This document shows positions 1-7,500 of a stretch of 18,401 nt of DNA, piece by piece. The position numbers and the translations under genes were made by a program. This stretch comes from Bacillota bacterium (GTDB lineage Bacteria > Bacillota > Clostridia > Acetivibrionales > DSM-2933), in NCBI GenBank assembly GCA_030705945.1, contig JAUZPS010000032.1:1-18401 (forward strand), written 5' to 3'. Below the pieces are notes generated by a model that saw nothing but the letters and a program-made list of their open reading frames with translations, searched no databases and was not told where the DNA came from. Every line of letters starts with the position of its first letter. Positions within the stretch are counted from its first letter, which is position 1.

Positions 1-16
1 CTTAAGAAACAAAATG

Positions 17-58
17 TTTCGTGATAAACATTTTACATTATATTTTAAAATCACGAAA
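17..58. repeat. Element A copy at left edge (inverted repeat)
   Basis: A 9-bp perfect inverted repeat TTTCGTGAT (17-25) / ATCACGAAA (50-58) flanks an AT-rich core. The 19 bases at 17-35 recur exactly, as reverse complement, at 17782-17800 near the right end of the window, so this is one end of a dispersed element. It may be truncated or rearranged, because the sequence before base 1 is not visible. Inference: a non-coding mobile-type repeat. Confidence 0.5.
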
Positions 59-83
59 ATCATTATTAATATACATTTAGGTA

Positions 84-180
84 TATAAAAAGCACTATTA
101 ATCTTACATTTGACGGAGCAAAATAACGAACGCTTTAACGTTATTTTGCGATAGGCAAATGTAAAAGATTAATTGCTTTT
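84..180 (+). repeat. Element B, copy 1: ~97-bp palindromic MITE-like repeat
   Basis: The stretch 82-182 matches the reverse complement of 16052-16152 at 100 of 101 positions. The element is one long interrupted palindrome: an inner 11-bp stem GCAAAATAACG / CGTTATTTTGC, and outer arms containing ATTAATCTT-ACATTTG and CAAATGTAAAAGATTAAT that end in AAAAAGCA / TGCTTTTT. TTTAGGTA occurs on both sides (76-83 and 179-186), as expected of a target-site duplication of 6-8 bp. It has no coding capacity, so movement would need a transposase supplied from elsewhere. Its right flank abuts element C. Confidence 0.8.
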
Positions 181-181
181 T

Positions 182-283
182 AGGTAGTATCAAAAATACT
201 TAGCAACTGGTCGTTTCAAAAACTTGATATAATGGGTTTTCGTCATATAAACTTGAACAAGGAGTTTTTTGAAACGCCCTTAG
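182..283 (+). repeat. Element C, copy 1: ~102-bp leader repeat
   Basis: Matches the reverse complement of 8543-8644 at about 94 of 102 positions. It contains an inverted repeat CGTTTCAAAAA-CT (left) / AGTTTTTTGAAACG (right) around an invariant core carrying TATAAT. It ends 52 bases before the start of the gene at 336 and has the same orientation to that gene as copy 2 has to the SLH operon. It could be a mobile repeat, a promoter-bearing module or a leader RNA; the sequence alone does not decide. Confidence 0.7.
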
Positions 284-335
284 TCAGGTTTACCAAAAAA
301 ATATTTTATGTTTTTCACTGTAAGGAGGTATTTCT

Positions 336-614
336 TTGTCTAATAATAAAAAAATTGAACGTAGTGAATTTGAAAATTCTATTAAAGAGTATATAAAACA
401 GGGAAAATTAAAATTACAGAATGATTTCACCCAAACCAGCCAGGCAATTAGTATTATTGCTCAAGATAAAACAAAAAGTTTTATAAAAAATATGGATAAA
501 GGTCTTGATAAAGCAGAACGGGAATACTTGACATCTCTGATATTAGCAAGTATGCAACAAGCCTTTTGTTATGGATACGGTATAGGTAAGATTGAAAATA
601 CTAATTTACAGTGA
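336..614 (+). CDS. Small hypothetical protein, 92 aa
   Basis: I do not recognise this protein. A UUG start lies 7 bases after a strong AAGGAGG (322-328), which supports a real gene despite its size; no in-frame AUG precedes it. The product is soluble with no signal peptide. The N-terminal two thirds is highly charged and Lys/Glu-rich and probably helical (residues 5-65). The C-terminal part is more hydrophobic, with aromatic and glycine residues (FCYGYGIGKIE). A terminator-like hairpin follows at 673-708, so it looks monocistronic. A strong Shine-Dalgarno and a private terminator argue against a chance frame. No function is proposed. Confidence 0.7.
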   Translation: MSNNKKIERSEFENSIKEYIKQGKLKLQNDFTQTSQAISIIAQDKTKSFIKNMDKGLDKAEREYLTSLILASMQQAFCYGYGIGKIENTNLQ

Positions 615-672
615 GAATAAACCTTTTTTTGCCCATACAACTTCGCATTAAGCTATCTGGTAATTAAGGTAT

Positions 673-708
673 AAAAAAGTACCTACAAAATCTTTGAGGC
701 ACTTTTTT
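673..708. terminator. Rho-independent terminator after the 92-aa gene
   Basis: AAAAAAGTACCT (673-684) pairs with AGGCACTTTTTT (697-708) with one mismatch and a 12-base loop, and ends in a T run. The A/T runs on both sides would let it act on either strand. It lies 58 bases after the stop codon. Confidence 0.7.
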
Positions 709-998
709 ATATTTTTCACTAATTTTCACCACATTTAGCGGCATAGCTGCTTATTTTAATAGCAGCATCTCTATATATTATTCTATTTGAAAGCTCCGTT
801 TAACCTTACCTTTTAATAATAACAGAAACTATATAATCGCAAAAATTTAAGGTTATGGAACTTAAATAGCAAACTTTATTAAATATTTTCGTGTTTATAA
901 TTATCTAAATTTCCTTCACAATATATCTTACCAAATTATTTTTGTTTTTACAAATAAATCTACCAATTATTATTATTAGGACATTTTATATATAAAAA

Positions 999-1090
999 AG
1001 AAAACACCTTAGACATTAACTTAACCAACTGCGAAATAATAACCTTATACATGATTAGTAGCAGTAGGAAAAAAGTTTAAAGTGTTTTCT
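999..1090 (-). terminator. Terminator-like stem with very long loop, downstream of murA
   Basis: Read on the minus strand, AGAAAACACTTT (1090-1079) pairs with AAGGTGTTTTCT (1010-999), 11 of 12 positions, and is followed by a T-rich run. It starts about 50 bases past the murA stop. The loop of about 68 bases is much longer than in a usual intrinsic terminator, so the call is tentative. Confidence 0.45.
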
Positions 1091-1142
1091 CTTAATAAGA
1101 TTAACTTGTTTTTAATGCATTTTAAAATATTGCTTACTTAAA

Positions 1143-2402
1143 TTATTCTTCCCTTACAATCTTTGCTCCGAGGGACTTAAGCTTATTGTGAATTTCCACA
1201 TAACCTCTTTCGATGTGTTCAATATCTGTTATCTCAGTAATGCCTTCCGCAGCAAGACCAGCAAGCACAAGAGCAGCTCCTGCTCGCAAGTCGGTCGCTT
1301 TTACCTGAGCGCCTAAGAGGGTGGGGTTTCCTTCAATAATTGCGCTCCTGCCTTCAATTTTAATATTGGCTCCCATTCTCTTAAGTTCGTTTACATACAT
1401 AAATCTATTTTCGAATATTGTTTCTATTACCATACTGGTTCCTTCAGCTCTTGTCATCAGAGATGTCATCTGCGCCTGCATGTCGGTTGGAAAACCCGGA
1501 TATGGATGAGTCTTGATGTCCACAGCTTTAATATTGTCACCAGCCTTAACATGAACGCTTGTCAATTCTTCAGCTACTTCTACTCCAGCTTCCCTCAATT
1601 TTGCGGTAACTGGTTTTAAGTGATCAGGCACTACGTTATCTATTTTTACATCCCCGCCTGTTATTGCCGCTGCAACCATATAAGTTCCAGCCTCTATCCT
1701 GTCAGGTATCACAGTGTGATTCGCTCCGTGGAGCCTATCCACACCGTTAATTCTGATTGTATCTGTACCTGCGCCTTTGATGTCAGCTCCCATTGTGACC
1801 AGATATGTAGCCAGGTCAACGATTTCAGGCTCGATAGCAGCATTCTCAATAATTGTCTGGCCATCACTTAGAGCTGCCGCCATCATTATATTTTCAGTCG
1901 CTCCAACGCTTGGAAAGTCCAAATATATTTTACTTCCCTTTAGTCTACTGCTCGCTTTTACTTCAATATACCCATGACCTTGGGTTATTTCAGCTCCCAT
2001 TGCCGAAAAGCCTTTTATATGAAGATCAACAGGCCTCGAGCCTATGGCGCATCCCCCTGGTAGTGGAATTTTAGCTGCGCCGTATTTTGCAAGGAGTGGT
2101 CCCATTATTAGAAATGACGCTCTCATTTTATTAACAAGTTCATATGGAGCCGTTGTATTTGAAATTTCAGATGGATTTATAGATATAGTTGTCTTTGTAT
2201 TGGAAAAGTTAACTGATGCCCCTAAAGAATTAATTAAATCTCCCATAACTCTTACATCATTAAGGTATGGAATTTCTTCAATTATACTTTGGCTATCAGC
2301 TAATAATGAAGCTGCCATAATTGGCAAAACAGAATTTTTAGCGCCACTGATTCTTACCTCACCCTTCAGAGGCACTCCATAAGATATTATTAATCTGGAC
2401 AC
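1143..2402 (-). CDS. murA: UDP-N-acetylglucosamine 1-carboxyvinyltransferase
   Basis: Transfers enolpyruvate from PEP to UDP-GlcNAc, the first committed step of cytoplasmic peptidoglycan precursor synthesis. The 419-residue length is normal for MurA. Visible landmarks: the Lys22-Asn23 pair in ISGAKNS; the loop PGGCAIGSRPVDLH with the catalytic, fosfomycin-target cysteine at residue 118; a KMRAS motif near residue 94; and YPGFPTDMQAQ with the conserved aspartate. Each half shows the repeated alpha/beta pattern of EPSP-synthase-like folds. Translation begins at GUG, preceded by AGGGAG. It follows ywmB on the same strand with a 254-base gap that may hold its own promoter. Clostridia and bacilli often carry two MurA paralogues; this one sits in the ywmB-linked position. 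No anomaly seen. Confidence 0.96.
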   Translation of the reverse strand: MSRLIISYGVPLKGEVRISGAKNSVLPIMAASLLADSQSIIEEIPYLNDVRVMGDLINSLGASVNFSNTKTTISINPSEISNTTAPYELVNKMRASFLIMGPLLAKYGAAKIPLPGGCAIGSRPVDLHIKGFSAMGAEITQGHGYIEVKASSRLKGSKIYLDFPSVGATENIMMAAALSDGQTIIENAAIEPEIVDLATYLVTMGADIKGAGTDTIRINGVDRLHGANHTVIPDRIEAGTYMVAAAITGGDVKIDNVVPDHLKPVTAKLREAGVEVAEELTSVHVKAGDNIKAVDIKTHPYPGFPTDMQAQMTSLMTRAEGTSMVIETIFENRFMYVNELKRMGANIKIEGRSAIIEGNPTLLGAQVKATDLRAGAALVLAGLAAEGITEITDIEHIERGYVEIHNKLKSLGAKIVREE

Positions 2403-2455
2403 ATTAATCTCCCTTTCGTATATTAACTGTATTTATCTTTCGTTTTTGATAACGA

Positions 2456-2484
2456 ATTATAAGTACTAATTTTCTATAATTGAA
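2456..2484 (-). promoter_or_regulatory. Possible sigma-A promoter for murA
   Basis: On the minus strand TTCAAT (2484-2479) and a perfect TATAAT (2461-2456) are separated by 17 bases, about 55 bases upstream of the murA start. The -35 box is weak and TATAAT is easily found by chance in such AT-rich DNA, so this is only a candidate. Confidence 0.35.
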
Positions 2485-2656
2485 AACCGCAAAAATTCTA
2501 ATGCTATAATATAGTTATATTATAGTTTATATTTCGTTATCACTAATAATCAGCAAAACAAAACTTTTACTTAAAATTTGTTAAGCTTTTAACCGCAAGA
2601 ATAAAGTTAAAGTAAAATTCCGCCAATATTTTAATTCTATATATTTTACTGTTATA

Positions 2657-3415
2657 TTAATATTCAGTAGATATTATCGGAGTCGCCAACCAGAAATATG
2701 TCTTGTTGTCAATATTGTTGTATCTCATTGCTAGGTTCAGGTTGATTTTTTTCCTGTTTACTTCAATTGAATCATCAATCATTGAGGAATACGCGCTAAT
2801 GCTTATCAGTTTGCCATCGTTTATACCCTCAACCTTAACAGCATTCACCTCCTTTAAAGTCTTTACACAAATACTGTTTAAGTACTCAAAATCTTTCTTG
2901 CCATTAAAAGTTCCTGTGATACAAGCTGTAACTTTTGGATCAGCTTTAATACCATAGAATACCGGCATGATTTTTTGTATCATAGCTCCCAGACCTTCAC
3001 AGGATAAATTTTCAACAACATCTGCGGAAATAAAACTTTCGCCTGGCCTGGAATCATTTTCACTTAGCTGTATTTTTAAATTTAAATTTTTACCAGTTTT
3101 AATTGTATCATTTATTTCTAATTTATGTTCTTTTGCGCTAGCTGATTTATCTATAATATGTACTTTATTTTCATTAATCCCGAGCTTTTCAGAAATATTC
3201 CCTACGAACTTGTTTATATTTCCTATATCATTATCATTTACCCGTCCTTGAAAATAAAGTTCACTTTTAACAAAGTCCGCGCCTGCAGCTTTAAAGGATT
3301 TTGTTAAAATATCACCTGCAACTTGGCTCTTCTGAGCATTTTCAAAATGTATTATTATAAAAATTATGCATAACAAAATTGTTATTGAAATTAATAAATA
3401 TACTACTTTTTTCAT
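2657..3415 (-). CDS. ywmB: YwmB-family protein (TATA-box-binding-like fold)
   Basis: A 252-residue exported or membrane-anchored protein: MKK followed by a hydrophobic stretch (about residues 4-22), then a mixed alpha/beta soluble domain. The tail, with MRYNNIDNKTYFWLATPII followed by STEY, is the pattern I associate with YwmB proteins, and the position just upstream of murA on the same strand matches the Bacillus ywmB-murAA arrangement. No reaction is known for the family; a role linked to wall synthesis or sporulation is only suggested by gene order. An upstream in-frame UUG (3442) exists, but the AUG at 3415 is preceded by a run of six G (3420-3425 read on the minus strand) at good spacing, so it is preferred. 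Confidence 0.75.
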   Translation of the reverse strand: MKKVVYLLISITILLCIIFIIIHFENAQKSQVAGDILTKSFKAAGADFVKSELYFQGRVNDNDIGNINKFVGNISEKLGINENKVHIIDKSASAKEHKLEINDTIKTGKNLNLKIQLSENDSRPGESFISADVVENLSCEGLGAMIQKIMPVFYGIKADPKVTACITGTFNGKKDFEYLNSICVKTLKEVNAVKVEGINDGKLISISAYSSMIDDSIEVNRKKINLNLAMRYNNIDNKTYFWLATPIISTEY

Positions 3416-3692
3416 ATATCCCCCCGGTTCTAAAATAGCCAACTGTAAAGTTTTATATCAGTTCACTTTTATGTGTCTTCGCCTCATTGCTTGCCTAGCC
3501 ACCCGGAAAAGCCCTTTTTGGGCGGTTCAACGCAACTAAATTAAAAGTGATTAATATTTTACATTTGGTTATCTCTAATGTGACAGTTAGCCGCAAAAAA
3601 TTGTCTTTGTGGCAGCTCGCCCCAGCCTGATTTATTAGGGCGTAATTTAATTAAATTATTGCCTCATTAGCCTTAGGATATACATTAAATTT
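3416..3692. other. Intergenic region with GC-rich inverted repeats
   Basis: No gene seen in 277 bases. It is less AT-rich than its surroundings and holds several dyads: TCACTTTTA / TAAAAGTGA-type arms (about 3463 and 3543), GCCC-TTTTT-GGGC (3511-3523, followed by TTTT when read on the minus strand) and CGCCC / GGGCG (3618-3622 / 3638-3642). Bases 3556-3574 are a 19-bp exact match to one arm of the hairpin upstream of rnc. It must contain the 3' end of the SLH transcript and the promoter of ywmB. Confidence 0.5.
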
Positions 3693-4559
3693 TTAACTTT
3701 CTCTATGAGTTGATAATGCTCTACTTACTATCATCGCACAATTTGCTCTATTAATAAAGGCCTCTTCATCAAATTTCCTATATATACTATCACTAGTTTC
3801 CAATATTTTCAAATCAAATATTTTTTTAACATATTTACTATACCATTTATCTTCTTTAAGCTTATCATATATACCTTTATAACTAGTTTGCAGTTTAAAA
3901 GCTTTATCAATAACAGTACAAACTTCTGCAAGGGTTACATTGTTATCAGGTCTTATAGTTCCATCCTCATATCCTGATATCAGGCCTTTCTGTGAAGCAG
4001 CGTTTATGTAATCTTTAGCCCAGTGTTTTGAAATATCCCTGTATTTTGTGTTAGCTGATTTATCAATTTTTATATTAAGAGCTTTTGTAACTAAAACCAT
4101 AAATTCTGCTCTAGTAATAAGATCTTTCGGTTTAAAATAATCCCCCTGCTTGCCATTTATTATGCCTGCGTCATGAAGATGTCTTATATATTCTTCCGCC
4201 TCCGTATTTTTAATATCTTTAAAAGGTAATTCATCTTTCGTTATATTAGTAAGTATAATACGTATTGGAGCGATTGCTCCAGCAAGATTATAATCAATGC
4301 TCGTCGTATTGCGCGCTCCATCTTTAATCTCATAGCCAATATTTAAAGTTTTTCCATTTGTTAAATGATAAAATGCTACAGAAAGACCTTTTTTTTCGTT
4401 AGGATCGCTCCATTTTAATGTGATTCTTATTTTATTATCTCCTAAAGAAGCAATATCATAAATGACACCATTTGCATAAGAATAATTTGAAAAAAGTAAT
4501 TGAAATATTAAAACCAATAATATCATAGGACAAGCTGTCTTTTTAATGTATCTATTCAT
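3693..4559 (-). CDS. SLH-domain cell-surface protein, 288 aa
   Basis: An exported protein with a signal peptide (MNRYIKK, a hydrophobic core at residues 11-24, likely cleavage after SYA near residue 29). Residues 30-110 form a short beta-rich module of unknown family. Three SLH modules follow at about 113-163, 174-223 and 238-284. SLH domains bind pyruvylated secondary wall polymer and hold proteins on the cell surface. The TRAE-type binding motif is intact only in the first repeat (ITRAE); the second reads TLAE and the third NRAN. An AGGAGG lies just upstream. The gene starts 29 bases after the stop of the large SLH protein, so the two are probably co-transcribed and may act together on the surface. 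Confidence 0.88.
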   Translation of the reverse strand: MNRYIKKTACPMILLVLIFQLLFSNYSYANGVIYDIASLGDNKIRITLKWSDPNEKKGLSVAFYHLTNGKTLNIGYEIKDGARNTTSIDYNLAGAIAPIRIILTNITKDELPFKDIKNTEAEEYIRHLHDAGIINGKQGDYFKPKDLITRAEFMVLVTKALNIKIDKSANTKYRDISKHWAKDYINAASQKGLISGYEDGTIRPDNNVTLAEVCTVIDKAFKLQTSYKGIYDKLKEDKWYSKYVKKIFDLKILETSDSIYRKFDEEAFINRANCAMIVSRALSTHRES

Positions 4560-4588
4560 ACAAGCCTCCTAAAAATGATCTATATGGG

Positions 4589-7500
4589 CTATAATTCGCC
4601 TGTTAACACAAGCAGTTTCTCAATCATTGATATTACTTCCGCTCTGGTCACGTTTCCAGATGGACTTAAGTAATTCTTATCGTTGCCAATAACTATTCCA
4701 TTTTGTATTGCAAAGTTAATCTGCGGCAAATATCTTGTTGAAACCTTGTTTAAGTCCATAAAGCCTGTTTTAGAAATATTTGATAGTTTACCGGATTTTC
4801 CTGTTTTTATTTCATAAAGCCTTGATATCATTGCAATTGTTTTTTCTTTTGAACAATTCTCATCAGGCTTAGATACATCGTCAGTAGTTATCAATTGCGC
4901 CTTAGCCGCTGTTACCATATATTCATTATCATAATCAACGTTCATAATATCCAGCATCAATTTTACAGTTTCACCTACAGAAATATTTTTATCGGGGTTA
5001 AATAATCTACCCGGGATACTTTTCAAATTGCATATAGATGCCACATTATTTATTGAACTCTCTGCCCAGTTTCCTGAAATATCATCATAATAATTATTTC
5101 CAGCTTCCGCAACCGCAACATTACCTGCAGTCAACGCTTCAATGCTTACAAAACCTTTATCGTCATCTTTGTTAAACTTCGCAGTTGTAGAAAGCTTATT
5201 CCACTTCATATTCTGAGTATCATAAGTGTATCCGCTTGTCTTGCCTTCATGATACCACTGCTCATCATAATATGGAAAAACAATTTTCATTGGCTTGTCA
5301 AATTTTTGAACTGCAATCTGCGCGCCTTTTCCACTTGCATTCATGCCAATCGCTACATCATTCGTTTTAAAAACCAGATTTGAAGCCTCGGTTTTTATAT
5401 TATCCCCTGTAAATCCAATACTTAAGGCATAATTAATTTCTCCAAGCTTTTTAGATAGTGAACCTCTCGTTCCTTCATTTAATGTTTCAGGCCCAATCAC
5501 AAACTGCAGTTTACCATCGGTGTTGCTATCAGCAGATATAATGAGGTTCTCTTTTAATGAGCTTAGAGCGTCTAAAACTTTACCACCGATATTTATATTA
5601 AGTTTATTGGTTTTAGATGGCGGTTTAGTTAAATCAATTTTATAATCTATAACTTTATCCGTTTGCATATGTTCAATAAATCTATCGGCATTCGGACCGG
5701 TTATGCTTATATTCCAAATGTTGTTAATAAGTCTTGGCTCAGTTATAACATAGTCGCCCTTTAAAATATTTTCTATATCCTGATCAGAGTCATAATCATC
5801 ATCGCTTCTTTCTGTTCTGATCGTTATACTCTGTGTGGGCTCAGAATACATCTGTTTCTTTGAATCATAAGCGTACAATCTGGCATAATACCTGAAATTT
5901 GACTTAAGGCTGTCAACCTTGTACTCTGAAACTGCCCCGCATTTATATTCCGTAAGGTTTTTATAATTAGTATCCAGAGCGATTTCCAATTTGTATTCCA
6001 AACCATCAACCTTTGCCCATTCAAAGGTTATACTGTCTTTTGTAATTGATGCCTCGCCATTTTTAATTCCAAAACCTGCCGGAGTTTCCGGCGGACTAAA
6101 GGGCAGCGTCTTTAAAGAATATGAGTCGCTCCATTCCGACTTTGAGCCACCTGTTAGGGTTTCAGCTTGCACCCAGAAAAAATAAGCAGTATCTTGTGTA
6201 AGATTGTTTACCTTATAAAAATTTGAATTTGCAAAGTCTTCAGGATTTATTTGAACACTTCCTGTGGCAGAGTTTATATTTTCCACAGTACCATATTTTA
6301 AAGTATATTTATAATTACTATTAAAATTCCAACCCAAATCTACAAAGGTGTCTCCCGAAAGACCATAATTAAAAATTGGTACAGTCGGCTTAACTATTGG
6401 CGGTTTGATTTCAGGTTCAGTAGTTATAACAATTGGATCTGATGGACCCGATATGAAATTTACACTCTTTCTTTCTGCTCTTAGCCAAATTATATATGTT
6501 GTATTAGGAATTAAATTTGTCAGTGTTATATTTATATTATGGCTTAAACCGTCCGGATTGAATTTTGAATTCTCCGCTTCATCGTTAGCTGTAACTGGAA
6601 ATCCGGTAATATGGTTCGCAGTAATGTTTGCTATGTCTTTATATGACATTCCGTCAATGTACTCAACACATCCTACATCTATTGTAACACCTGAATCGTA
6701 TTCTACAACACGGTAGTTTTTGCCATCAAGAGTATCTGCTGAGGGTATATAAGGCGGGACATCTGTTGCGCTTGTCTTTTCAGTTCTGATAAACTCCCAT
6801 TTACCTTCGGCATCATCAAATTTCTCATACCACTTATTTTTTAGACTTACAGTAACTGTTGTGGATCCAATTTCAGGATTGCCTTCAGAATCCTTCTTTA
6901 ACTTAAAGGGTGGTCTAGATGGAACCTTAGGCTGGTCAATGGGTCCATCTGAAGGCGTTATTATTACCTTTACGGAAGGATCGGATTTACTGATTACATT
7001 CTTAAGCTTATCATCAACATAATCAACAAAGGACTTTTTAGCGATTATTTTAAAATAATATGTTGAATTTGCCGTAAGATTAGGCGCAGTATATTTGTAT
7101 CCTTTAATTTCAGTCCCATTAACAATATAGTTGTCTGCAGTCGGTTTAAAATCATATGCAAGTTTGTAGGTGTCTGTCGGATTATCAAGAGCATTCGGGT
7201 TATCGATCAGCCATATGTCATATGATATATCCGTATCTACCGAACCGTCACCCTTTCTTGGAACCTTCCACAATACCGTAGCGCTGTTAGGTTTAAGCTC
7301 ATTTTTATAGCTGATTATAGTATCTCCTGGGACTCTTTCAAAGATATCTGTAATTTCAGGCGCTATCGGAATTGAAATTACGTCATGTTCAAGCAGTAAA
7401 ATTTTATCTGATTTGATTTTCATTCCCGGATAAACATCTTTGCCGTTTTTAGTTACACTGGCTACAATTAAATAATAGTAGTTCTTATCATCAGTTCCTG

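Larger units (their letters stand above)
615..1142. other. Intergenic region between convergent genes, no gene seen
   Basis: These 528 AT-rich bases lie between two convergent genes. They hold the terminator at 673-708, a short hairpin GCTGCT / AGCAGC (746-751 / 761-766) and the long-loop stem at 999-1090. I found no open frame with a credible ribosome binding site, and no tRNA-like or riboswitch-like fold. Confidence 0.6.

Noticed and set aside
1..335. CRISPR array at the left edge
   Set aside because: The repeats are different palindromic families, not identical direct repeats with regular spacers, and no cas genes are near.
2044..2382. 112-codon open frame antisense to murA
   Set aside because: Lies inside murA, which has all catalytic motifs; no ribosome binding site.
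3421..3540. Riboswitch in the ywmB leader
   Set aside because: The GC-rich minus-strand sequence did not match the conserved cores I know (cyclic-di-GMP, cyclic-di-AMP, SAM, TPP, glycine, cobalamin).
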